A stretch of 64,000 nucleotides of DNA, taken from assembly GCF_012689525.1 (NCBI RefSeq), contig NZ_CP051516.1:2604001-2668000 (forward strand), read 5' to 3'. Positions 55,358-63,272 of this stretch are shown one piece after another (position 1 is the first letter of the stretch; each line of letters starts with the position of its first letter). The stretch is from Paraburkholderia aromaticivorans. GTDB taxonomy: Bacteria; Pseudomonadota; Gammaproteobacteria; Burkholderiales; Burkholderiaceae. Made by a program: the position numbers and the translations under genes. The notes beneath the pieces are model-generated. The model did not search any database, had not been told where the DNA came from, and was given only the letters and a program-made list of their open reading frames with translations.

Positions 55358-56446
55358 TCAGCGCAAAGTGGAGGCGCGGACGATCAATTCGCCCGGCAGA
55401 AGACAGTCGCGGGCAGTGGTCTGAACGCCTTCGATGCGTTCGTGCAGGAACTCGACCGCGCGATAGCCGATCTCGTAGGTCGGCTGGCGAATCGTGGTGA
55501 CGCCGGTCAATTCGGCCCACTCGGGGTCGTCGATGGAAAGCAGCGCGACGCGGGCTTGCCAGTCTGCGCCGTAGCGCGCTTTCAGATGCAAGGCGAGACA
55601 CAACGCGACGGGCGCGTTCGCTGCAAACAGGGCGATGCGCGCGGCGTTGCCCGTGGCGCCGGCGGCGTTGTGCGCGTGGGCGGCTGCGTCGATCGCGCGG
55701 TCCAGTTCGGCGAGGCTGCGCTCGACGTCAGCGGCATCCGCGAGATTCAGCACCAGCGTGTGACCACGCGCGGCGCTCTTGCCGCGTTGCTCGCCTTGAG
55801 CACGCATCGCCTCGCGAAACGCCGCTTCGCGCAGTTGCCGCGAGCTGACCTGCTCGAAAGGCTGAACCACGAACCAGATATCGTCAAAACCATTGTCCAG
55901 CAGATGCCGCGTGCCGAGCTCCGCCGCCGCCCGATTGTCGAGTCCGACCATGTCCGTGACGAGTCCATCCACCGAACGGTCTACCAGCACCGCCGGAATC
56001 CCGCCGCCGCCCACCGGCCGAAGCGTTTCCTCGCGCACACCGAGCGCGTTGACGATCACACCTTCCACCCGGTAAGTGGTGAGCAGTTGCAGATAACGCC
56101 GCTCCATCTCGACTTCGTTCGCCGCATGACAGATCAGCGGCATCAACCCGAGCGCGTGGCATGCCGCTTCCACGCCTTGCAGCACTTCGACCGTGTAGGG
56201 ATTCGTCAGGTCGGCGAGCAGCATGCCGATCAGGCGGTTGCGGCCACGCTTGAGGCCACGCGCCATCTGGTTTGGCTGATAGTCGAGCCGCGCGATCGCG
56301 GCCTCGATGCGCGCGCGCAGTTCCGGCGACAGCACGCTCATCTCGCCGTTCAGATAGCGCGAGATGCTGGTCTTGCCAGTGCCGGCTTCGCGCGCGACGT
56401 CGGTGATCGTCGCGCGGCGCGGCGTGGCCTGAGGCATCGCGCTCAT
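55358..56446 (-). CDS. ptxS: LacI-family repressor of 2-ketogluconate genes, PtxS-like
   Basis: The ~362-residue protein has a helix-turn-helix ATITDVAREAGTGKTSISRYLNGEMSVLSPELRARIEAAIARL near residues 12-54, with the LacI hinge (DYQPNQMARGLKRGRNRLIGMLLADLTNPYTVE) and sugar-binding core. ATG 56446 follows GAGGAG. It lies 25 bp after kguD on the same strand. In Pseudomonas, ptxS regulates the kguEKTD genes in response to 2-ketogluconate, and the gene order here matches. The likely operator is the palindrome at 60853-60870. Confidence 0.88.
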   Translation of the reverse strand: MSAMPQATPRRATITDVAREAGTGKTSISRYLNGEMSVLSPELRARIEAAIARLDYQPNQMARGLKRGRNRLIGMLLADLTNPYTVEVLQGVEAACHALGLMPLICHAANEVEMERRYLQLLTTYRVEGVIVNALGVREETLRPVGGGGIPAVLVDRSVDGLVTDMVGLDNRAAAELGTRHLLDNGFDDIWFVVQPFEQVSSRQLREAAFREAMRAQGEQRGKSAARGHTLVLNLADAADVERSLAELDRAIDAAAHAHNAAGATGNAARIALFAANAPVALCLALHLKARYGADWQARVALLSIDDPEWAELTGVTTIRQPTYEIGYRAVEFLHERIEGVQTTARDCLLPGELIVRASTLR

Positions 56447-56471
56447 CGGCTCCTCATCGATCGGAATCGGC

Positions 56472-57437
56472 TCATTTTGAAAGAACGTCGCGGTTGACGA
56501 TGTTAGTTGTGAGCGTGCCGTCAAGCGCGGCGACCAGGTTTTCCGCCGCATTGCGCGCCATCGCGTGACGGGTTTCGTGGGTCGCCGAACCGATATGCGG
56601 CAGCGCGACCACATTCGCCAGCTTCAGCAGCGGCGAGTCGGCCGGCAGCGGTTCGGTCTCAAACACATCGAGACCGGCGCCGTGGATCGTGCCGTTTTGC
56701 AGCGCCTCGATCAGCGCCTTTTCATCGACGGTCGCGCCGCGCGAGGCGTTGATCAGGATCGCGCTCTTCTTCATCGACTTCAACTCGGCCGCGCCGATCA
56801 GATGCTTCGTCTCTGGCGTCAAGGGCACTTGCAGGCAGACAAAATCAGAAGTGGCGAGCAACTCCGCCAACTCGACGCGCCGCGCACCGTACGCCTCTTC
56901 GGCCTGCGGGTTCGCGCTGCGGTTGGTGTACAGCACCTTCATGTTGAAGCCGAGCGCCGCGCGCCGCGCCACCGCGCCGCCGATCCGCCCGAGCCCGACG
57001 ATGCCGAGCGTCTTGCCCTGCACGTCGACGCCGAACAGAGCCGGGCCGATGCTGTGCTGCCAGTGCCCCGCCTTCACCCACTCGGCGAGTTCGACCACCC
57101 GCCGCGCCGACGCGAGAATCAGCGAGAACACCGTGTCCGCGGTGGACTCGGTCAACACGTCCGGCGTGTGCGCGAGCACGATGCCGCGACGCGTGAGATC
57201 GGCCACGTCGAACTGGTCGAAGCCGACCGAGATGGTCGATAACGCCTTGAGCCGCGTCGCGCCTTCGAGCATCGCGGACGTGATCGTCACGCTCGAACCG
57301 ATGCCGCCGTCCGCGTCTTTCAGCGCGGCCACAAACGTGTCGTGCTGCGCTGCATCGACCTGCACGACTTCCGCATGCTGTTGCAGATACGCGAGCACAT
57401 CTTCGGGCAACGACTTCCAGGCGACGATCTTCTTCAT
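56472..57437 (-). CDS. kguD: 2-ketogluconate 6-phosphate reductase-like D-2-hydroxyacid dehydrogenase
   Basis: The ~321-residue enzyme reduces 2-keto-6-phosphogluconate to 6-phosphogluconate. It has the dinucleotide motif GKTLGIVGLGRIGGAVARRAALGF (GxGxxG) near residue 150, and the catalytic pattern INASRGATVDEKAL and LANVVALPHIGSATHETRHAM, with the Glu/His of this family. ATG 57437 overlaps the kguT stop by one base (TGATG). Assignment to KguD rests on the kguEKTD gene order. Confidence 0.9.
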   Translation of the reverse strand: MKKIVAWKSLPEDVLAYLQQHAEVVQVDAAQHDTFVAALKDADGGIGSSVTITSAMLEGATRLKALSTISVGFDQFDVADLTRRGIVLAHTPDVLTESTADTVFSLILASARRVVELAEWVKAGHWQHSIGPALFGVDVQGKTLGIVGLGRIGGAVARRAALGFNMKVLYTNRSANPQAEEAYGARRVELAELLATSDFVCLQVPLTPETKHLIGAAELKSMKKSAILINASRGATVDEKALIEALQNGTIHGAGLDVFETEPLPADSPLLKLANVVALPHIGSATHETRHAMARNAAENLVAALDGTLTTNIVNRDVLSK

Positions 57438-58732
57438 CAGCTTATTTTCCTTGCAACGGTGTGACGAGCGGTGGCCGCGTTGTTGGTTTCCTGCTGCTGC
57501 GGTTTGACGATCAGCGTCAGAATCACGGCGGCGAGCAGCGCCACGCTCATGAATGCATACGATGCCGCGGGCGAACCGGTCGCGCCGTTCAGATAGCCGA
57601 CCACATACGAGCCGACGAACGAACCGAGCGCGCCCATGCTGTTGATCAGCGCCATCGCGCCGCCCGCGACGTTCTTCGGCAGCAGTTCCGGCACGATCGC
57701 GAAGAACGGGCCGTACGGCGCGTACATCGCGCCGCCGGCGATCACCAGCAATGCGTACGAGAGCCAGAAATGCGTTGAGCCGAGCGCGTACGAAGCCGCG
57801 AACGCGACCGCGCCGATCAGCAGGAACGGCCACACGAATACTTTGCGGCGGTTGAGTTTATCCGATGCCCACGAAGCTGCAAGCATCGCGATGGTCGCGG
57901 CAAGATAAGGCAGCGCCGAGAGCCAGCCGGTTTCGACCATGCCGAGCGTCGAACCGTTCTTCAGGATCGACGGCAGCCACAGCACGAAGCCATACACGCC
58001 AATGCTCCAGCAGAAATATTGCGCGCACAGCTTGATCACCGCGGGCGTGCGAAACGCGTCGCTATAGTTGCGCACCGGCTTGATCGCGGCCTGCTCGGCG
58101 CGCAGCGTTTCGGCGAGGTCGTCCTTTTGCTGCTGCGTGAGCCACGACACCTGTTGCGGCTTGTCCTGCACGATGAACCACCAGCACACGGCCCAGAGAA
58201 TCGCGGGCGCGCCTTCGGCGATAAACATGTGACGCCAGCCGAACGAATGCACCAGATAGCCCGACACCACCGACATCCACAGCACCGTCACCGGATTGCC
58301 GAGAATCAGGAAAGTGTTGGCGCGCGAGCGCTCGCTTTTGGTAAACCAGTTGCTGATGAAAATCAGCATGGCCGGCATCACCGCCGCTTCGACCACGCCG
58401 AGTACGAAGCGGATCACCATCAGCGACGGAATATTGCTGACCATGCCGGTGAGCGACGCGCAACCGCCCCACAGCACCAGGCTCCAGAACACGAGCTTCT
58501 TGACGCTGCGGCGTTCCGCGTAGATTGCGCCGGGAATCTGGAAGAAGAAATAACCGAGGAAGAACAGCGCGCCGATCAGCGACGACAGTCCCTTGCTGAT
58601 GCCGAGATCCTGGTTGATGCCGGCGGCCGACGCGAAACCGAAGTTCGCGCGATCCAGATAAGCGAGGCTGTAGGTGATGAACACGATCGGCATGATCGTC
58701 CACCAACGGCGAATCGCAAGCGATGAGGTCAT
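57437..58732 (-). CDS. kguT: 2-ketogluconate MFS transporter
   Basis: The 431-residue, 12-helix anion:cation symporter-type MFS protein shows SLAYLDRANFGFASAAGINQDLGISKGLSSLIGALFFLGYFFFQIPGAIYAERRSVKKL and a C-terminal charged tail. It belongs to the branch of sugar acid and hexuronate transporters. It sits between kguK and kguD, so 2-ketogluconate uptake is the expected role. Confidence 0.9.
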   Translation of the reverse strand: MTSSLAIRRWWTIMPIVFITYSLAYLDRANFGFASAAGINQDLGISKGLSSLIGALFFLGYFFFQIPGAIYAERRSVKKLVFWSLVLWGGCASLTGMVSNIPSLMVIRFVLGVVEAAVMPAMLIFISNWFTKSERSRANTFLILGNPVTVLWMSVVSGYLVHSFGWRHMFIAEGAPAILWAVCWWFIVQDKPQQVSWLTQQQKDDLAETLRAEQAAIKPVRNYSDAFRTPAVIKLCAQYFCWSIGVYGFVLWLPSILKNGSTLGMVETGWLSALPYLAATIAMLAASWASDKLNRRKVFVWPFLLIGAVAFAASYALGSTHFWLSYALLVIAGGAMYAPYGPFFAIVPELLPKNVAGGAMALINSMGALGSFVGSYVVGYLNGATGSPAASYAFMSVALLAAVILTLIVKPQQQETNNAATARHTVARKIS

Positions 58733-58855
58733 GGGATGTCTCCTTGGACGGCTTCCCGAAACAATGATGGACGTTTATGGGCGCTCTGTTCGAGCGCTCT
58801 TGCTGTTATCGAGGCGGCTTGATTGAACGCGGCGCTTTGCGGTCGCCCCGGGTTG

Positions 58856-59827
58856 TCAGGCCGCGGCCGCGTCGGCCGCTTCCAGTGCGTCGAGTTCGGC
58901 GCGGCTCGGCAGCCCTTCCGAATCGCCGATCACCTGAATCGCCAGCGCGCCGATGCGGTTGCCGCGCGCCACCGCTTGCGGCAACGACTTGCCTTCCAGC
59001 AACGCGCTGACTACGCCGACAGCGAAACCATCGCCGGCGCCGACCGTGTCCACGACTTTTGCGACCGGCTGACCGGCGATCACGGCGGCATCGTCGGCGG
59101 TGCGAAAGTACGCGCCCTGCGCGCCGAGCTTAATGATCACGCCGCGCGCGCCGAGGTCCAGATAGAACCCGGCGACGTCCTCCGGCTGCGTATAGCCGGT
59201 CAGAATCTCGCCCTCGCCGATGCCGGGCAGCACCCAGTCGGCCAGCGCGGCGAGCGCGTTCAGGCCTTCGACCATTGCGGCGCGCGACGGCCACAGCGTC
59301 GGACGCAGGTTCGGGTCGAAGGAAATCGTCTTACCGGCGGCACGCATTTCGCGCGCCAGATGGAACGCGAGTTCGCGCGAGCTCGCCGAAATGGCGGGCG
59401 CGACGCCGGTCAGGTGCAGATGACGCGCCGGCAGTACGTAGTCCGCCGCATAGTCCGCCACCGACAGATGGCTCGCCGCCGAACCCTTGCGGAAATACTC
59501 GATCGCCGGGTCGCTGCCGTCGTCGTTTTTCGACTTGAGCTGGAAGCCGGTTGGATAGCGCTCGTCGGTCGTGACGCAGCCCTGGTCGATGCCCTCTTTC
59601 GTCAACGTGTCGCGCACGTACTGGCCGAACGAATCGTTGCCGACGCGGCTCATCCAGCCCACTTTGAAGCCGAGGCGCGACAAACCGATCGCCACGTTCA
59701 GATCGGCGCCGGCGACGCGCTTCGTGAACTGCCCGACACCCGCGAGCGGGCCGGTTTCGGCGGCCACGAACATGGCCATCGCTTCGCCGTAGGTGATGAC
59801 ATCGAGTGCTGCGTTTGTCTTGCTCAT
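58856..59827 (-). CDS. kguK: 2-ketogluconate kinase (PfkB family)
   Basis: The 323-residue kinase starts DVITYGEAMAMFVAAETGPLAGVGQFTKRVAGADLNVAIGLSRLG, a typical 2-keto-3-deoxygluconate/ketogluconate kinase N terminus. The PfkB signature is KVVDTVGAGDGFAVGVVSALLEGK, with the catalytic Asp in GAGDGF. It phosphorylates 2-ketogluconate to 2-keto-6-phosphogluconate. The kinase could also be read as a KDG kinase; position between kguE and kguT favours kguK. A repeat-like 217-bp gap separates it from kguE. Confidence 0.88.
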   Translation of the reverse strand: MSKTNAALDVITYGEAMAMFVAAETGPLAGVGQFTKRVAGADLNVAIGLSRLGFKVGWMSRVGNDSFGQYVRDTLTKEGIDQGCVTTDERYPTGFQLKSKNDDGSDPAIEYFRKGSAASHLSVADYAADYVLPARHLHLTGVAPAISASSRELAFHLAREMRAAGKTISFDPNLRPTLWPSRAAMVEGLNALAALADWVLPGIGEGEILTGYTQPEDVAGFYLDLGARGVIIKLGAQGAYFRTADDAAVIAGQPVAKVVDTVGAGDGFAVGVVSALLEGKSLPQAVARGNRIGALAIQVIGDSEGLPSRAELDALEAADAAAA

Positions 59828-60044
59828 GCTTCGCTCCTGCGTGATCCTTTTTGCTGCGTGTTTTGCGCGTTTTGTGTGGGTGCTTGCTGCTTACCGTTTG
59901 CAGCGCGAGGTTTGCTGCGTGCTGTTTGCGCCTGCCGTTTTGCGCGCACCGTTCAAGCTTTCCGTTGCTGCACCCGTTTGCCGCGTGCTTGTCGCCGCGT
60001 GCTGTTTTCGGTGTCGCCGCTCTCTCTCAGATTCCACATACCGC

Positions 60045-60818
60045 TCACGCGGCGGCCAGCCATGCGACATAATGCGCCGCGTCCGCGTCGACACGGCTTA
60101 CATCGAACGGAAACTCGATGCCGCGCGGCACGTGGCGCGGCAGCTTGTCGAGCACCGCGGCGAACTGGGCGTCGTCGGCGGCCGGGGCGGCGGGAAAGCG
60201 TCGTGCGCCCTCGCCCACCGTCGTCTTGCAATGGATGTATTCCACATGCGCCGCCAGTTGCGCGGCGGCGTCGAGCGGCACAACCTCGCGCCAGGCCCAG
60301 TTGCCGATGTCGAAGGTCATGCCGAGCAGGTCGGCGTGGCCCTCACGCTCCAACGCGTCAAACAGGCCGATGAACTGCGCGAGCGAACCGCCCTCGGCCA
60401 ACTGCCCGTTTTCGACGACGAGGCGCAGTTCCGCGCAGCGCATGTGATCGGCGATCACGGCGGCATTGGCGTCGGTGGTGAAACCGCCGAGCTGCAACTT
60501 CACGAAGCGCGCGCCGAGGGCGAGCGCTTCTTCGACCGAGAGGCGCAACGCTTCGGTGTCGAGCGTGCCCTGCGCCGTGTACAGCGAAGCCGGCGTGGAG
60601 TACACGGACCACAAGCCCAGTTCCGCGATCTGCTTGCCGAGCGCGCGCAGGTTGTGCGGCGCGGCGTCGGTTTCGTCGGCGAACAGTTCACGGCGCACTT
60701 CGAAGGCCGCCGCGCCGGCCTGTTTGCTCGCTCGCGCCCACTTCAGATGACCGTCCGTGCGGACCGCGTTCATCCCGAATGCGCTTGCGACAATCACCAC
60801 GTCCACTGCGTCAGCCAT
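60045..60818 (-). CDS. kguE: Ketogluconate-cluster TIM-barrel (sugar phosphate isomerase/epimerase-like) protein
   Basis: The ~257-residue TIM-barrel protein has FEVRRELFADETDAAPHNLRALGKQIAELGLWSVYSTPASLY and DLLGMTFDIGNWAWREVVPLDAAAQLAAHVEYIHCKTT, the xylose-isomerase-like pattern. KguE is the first gene of the Pseudomonas kgu operon and is predicted as an epimerase; its reaction is not established. ATG 60818 (MADAVDVVIVAS) was chosen over longer starts. The operator palindrome is 35-52 bp upstream. Confidence 0.85.
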   Translation of the reverse strand: MADAVDVVIVASAFGMNAVRTDGHLKWARASKQAGAAAFEVRRELFADETDAAPHNLRALGKQIAELGLWSVYSTPASLYTAQGTLDTEALRLSVEEALALGARFVKLQLGGFTTDANAAVIADHMRCAELRLVVENGQLAEGGSLAQFIGLFDALEREGHADLLGMTFDIGNWAWREVVPLDAAAQLAAHVEYIHCKTTVGEGARRFPAAPAADDAQFAAVLDKLPRHVPRGIEFPFDVSRVDADAAHYVAWLAAA

Positions 60819-60852
60819 GTCGAATTTACTCACATCTGTCTCATGATCGGCA

Positions 60853-60870
60853 TTTGGAACCGGTTCCAAA
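60853..60870. promoter_or_regulatory. PtxS-like palindromic operator upstream of kguE
   Basis: TTTGGAACCGGTTCCAAA is a perfect 18-bp palindrome with central CCGG and flanking AAC/GTT. It closely resembles the reported PtxS site TGAAACCGGTTTCA, is 35-52 bp before the kguE start, and directly follows the terminator of the upstream LysR gene. Binding by PtxS is inferred. Confidence 0.88.
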
Positions 60871-60879
60871 CACACTTCG

Positions 60880-60900
60880 AAAAAAAGCGCCGAGGCGCTT
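60880..60900 (-). terminator. Terminator of the LysR gene, next to the kguE operator
   Basis: AAGCGC-CGAG-GCGCTT forms a 6-bp stem (60885-60900); on the minus strand it is followed by TTTTTTTC. It lies about 80 bp past the stop of the LysR gene and insulates it from the kgu operon. Confidence 0.75.
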
Positions 60901-60978
60901 CCGATGCCCGAATAGTGCGCCGAGGCCGCCGTCGTGCACCATAGTGGAAATCCCCAGGCGTGAGTTGGCATACGCGCA

Positions 60979-61869
60979 TCAAATTCCATCCGCCAGACAC
61001 AGCGCGAGAAACTGCTCCACGACCCGCGACGGCGCGCTCGCATGCGGCACCAGAATCGACAGGCGCCGCGTGAGCGGTTCCGGACTGAGCGACAGCAGGC
61101 ACAGCGCCCGGTCTTCGTGCCGCATCGACATGGCGGAGACGAAGCCGATGCCCATGCCCGCCCGCACCGCTTCTTTCACGCCTTCGACGCCGGCGATCTC
61201 CAGCGCCACGCGCATGGGCACGCCCGCCCGCGCAAACGCGCGCTCGACGATCTGCCGCACGCCCGAGCCCGCCTCGCGCAACACCAGCGGATATTCGCCG
61301 AAGGCCGCCAGCCCCGCCGAATCGCCTTCGGCCAGTTGCGCCAATGGATGCGAGCGCGGCATGATCGCGACGATCTCGTCTTCGCGCCACGCATGCACCG
61401 CGGTATCCGGCGGCAGATCCACGCCGACCGGCCCCTCGATCATCGCGATATCCACCGAATCGAGCGCGCCGACGATCTCCGTGGTGTTGCCGTCCGCCGT
61501 ATGCAGCGTCACGTCTGGATAGCGGCGATGGAAGTCGGCGATCAGATACGGCAGCAGGTAACTCGCGGGCGTGGTGCTCGCGCCGATCCGCAAGGTGCCC
61601 TGTTCGAGGCCGCGCAAGGCGTCGCGGTACGCATGCGCCTGCCGCCAGGTGTCGCGCAGCCGCGTGGCGTAGCTGGCGAGTTGCTCGCCCGCGGGCGTGA
61701 GACGCACGCCGCGGCCGTCGCGCTGATATAGCGGCTCGCCAAATTCGTCCTGCAACTGCCGCAACTGGCCGGACACGGCGGGCTGCGACAAATGCAGCGC
61801 CACAGCCGCCCGGCTGATATTGCGATGCTCGGCGACGGCAGCAAACGTTATAAGTTGATCGGGGGTCAT
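60979..61869 (-). CDS. LysR-family transcriptional regulator
   Basis: The ~296-residue regulator has LITFAAVAEHRNISRAAVALHLSQPAVSGQLRQLQDEFGEPLYQRD (helix-turn-helix near residues 5-50) and an effector domain with ASTTPASYLLPYLIADFHRRYPDVTLHTADGNT. This is typical of the CbbR/CysB-like branch. ATG 61869 is used; a TTG at 61878 is an alternative. It is divergent from the YeiH-family transporter at 61991, with 121 bp containing inverted repeats, so it probably regulates that gene. Confidence 0.92.
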   Translation of the reverse strand: MTPDQLITFAAVAEHRNISRAAVALHLSQPAVSGQLRQLQDEFGEPLYQRDGRGVRLTPAGEQLASYATRLRDTWRQAHAYRDALRGLEQGTLRIGASTTPASYLLPYLIADFHRRYPDVTLHTADGNTTEIVGALDSVDIAMIEGPVGVDLPPDTAVHAWREDEIVAIMPRSHPLAQLAEGDSAGLAAFGEYPLVLREAGSGVRQIVERAFARAGVPMRVALEIAGVEGVKEAVRAGMGIGFVSAMSMRHEDRALCLLSLSPEPLTRRLSILVPHASAPSRVVEQFLALCLADGI

Positions 61870-61879
61870 GGAGGTCAAA

Positions 61880-61944
61880 GTATCGGCTGAAGCGATACCT
61901 TACATTCTAAATCATGATTTTTCATATCGATATATCTAATTTAG
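61880..61944. promoter_or_regulatory. Inverted repeats in the LysR/YeiH divergent promoter
   Basis: GTATCG-n7-CGATAC (61880-61898) and CTAAAT...ATTTAG (61907-61912 and 61939-61944) are the two repeats between the divergent genes. The first has the T-n-A form and spacing seen in LysR binding sites. Binding is inferred. Confidence 0.45.
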
Positions 61945-61990
61945 GATTAGCCCCATCGAATCTTCGTCAGTCACAGAAAAGGGCTGCTCC

Positions 61991-63088
61991 ATGTCCACCG
62001 TTCATCTCACCGCTGCCAGTACGACGCCTGCCGGGTTTTCCACCCGTGGGCAGCTCAACGGCATTCTGTTCGTCGCACTGTTTGCCGCTGCCGTCACGCG
62101 CATCGCCGCGATTCCCGCCATTGCCGGATTGGGCTTGAGCCCGCTGATCGTCGGCATCGTGGCCGGCGCCATTTACGGCAACGCGCTGCGCGACGGCATG
62201 CCCGCCAGCTGGGCGGCCGGCGTCAATTTTTCGGCGCGCAAGTTGCTGCGTATCGCCGTGGCCTTCTTCGGGCTGCGTGTGAGCCTGCAGGAAATCGCTC
62301 AGGTCGGCGTGCCCGGCCTCGCGGAATCCGTCCTGATCGTGGTCAGCACGCTCGTGATCGGCACGTGGGCCGGCATGAAAATCATGAAGCTCGACCGCGA
62401 CACGGCCCTGCTGACCGCCGCGGGCAGCGCGATCTGCGGCGCCGCCGCCGTGCTCGCCTTCGAATCGACGCTTCAATCGAAGCCACATAAAAGCGCGATG
62501 GCCGTGGGCAGCGTGGTGCTGTTCGGCACGCTCTCGATGTTCCTTTATCCGGTCCTGTTCAAGGCAGGCTGGCTGCATCTGGACACAGTCGGCGCGGGCC
62601 TCTTTTTCGGCGGCACGATCCATGAAGTGGCGCAGGTGGTCGGTGCGGCCAGCAACGTGAGCCCGGAAGCGACGCACATCGCCACCATCGTCAAGATGAC
62701 CCGCGTGATGTTGCTGGTGCCGGTGCTGCTGGTGGTCGGCATGTGGGTGAACCGCTCGGCGCGTCGCGATTCGGCTGCGGCCGGCGCGCAAGACGGCGCC
62801 CACGGCAACGCGCCGCGCAAGCTGGCGATTCCCTGGTTCGCGCTCGGCTTTCTCGCCTTCGTCGTGATCAACTCGCTGCATGTGCTGCCGGAAGCCGCGA
62901 CCAGCACGCTCAACACGCTGGACACCTTCGCGCTGACCATGGCCATGACCGCGCTCGGCATCGAAACGCGCATTGCGCAGATCCGTCAGGCCGGTCCCCG
63001 CGCACTGACCACCGGCTTCATCCTGTATGTGTGGCTGATTGCCGGCGGACTGGGTATTACATGGACTGTCCAGCACCTGTTCGGCTAA
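61991..63088 (+). CDS. YeiH-family putative sulfate/sulfonate-type exporter
   Basis: The 365-residue membrane protein has about ten hydrophobic segments, with LRIAVAFFGLRVSLQEIAQVG and TAAGSAICGAAAVLAFESTLQSKPHKSAMAVGSVVLFGT, the conserved core of YeiH proteins, and GGTIHEVAQVVGAASNVSPEATHIATIVKMTRVMLLVPVL. ATG 61991 is used. Family members are predicted anion exporters (taurine/sulfate-related) under LysR control. Substrate uncertain. Confidence 0.9.
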   Translation: MSTVHLTAASTTPAGFSTRGQLNGILFVALFAAAVTRIAAIPAIAGLGLSPLIVGIVAGAIYGNALRDGMPASWAAGVNFSARKLLRIAVAFFGLRVSLQEIAQVGVPGLAESVLIVVSTLVIGTWAGMKIMKLDRDTALLTAAGSAICGAAAVLAFESTLQSKPHKSAMAVGSVVLFGTLSMFLYPVLFKAGWLHLDTVGAGLFFGGTIHEVAQVVGAASNVSPEATHIATIVKMTRVMLLVPVLLVVGMWVNRSARRDSAAAGAQDGAHGNAPRKLAIPWFALGFLAFVVINSLHVLPEAATSTLNTLDTFALTMAMTALGIETRIAQIRQAGPRALTTGFILYVWLIAGGLGITWTVQHLFG

Positions 63089-63109
63089 GCCGCCCTCGCC
63101 TTCACCCCC

Positions 63110-63131
63110 ACCCCGCCGCGTGCGGGGTTTT
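63110..63131 (+). terminator. Terminator after the YeiH-family gene
   Basis: ACCCCGC and GCGGGGT (63110-63116, 63122-63128) form a 7-bp stem with a 5-base loop followed by TTTT. Confidence 0.75.
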
Positions 63132-63272
63132 GCGCATTCTGGAGACCCATCCGGCGCGCTCGCGCGGCATACTGGTTGCTGGCGTCGTCAGCTCATGCAG
63201 CGTGCTTAGGCAACTCGCTTCTGCGCCCCGTCTTCGCGTCTGTGTCAATGCAACCGGAATGAGGATCGATCG

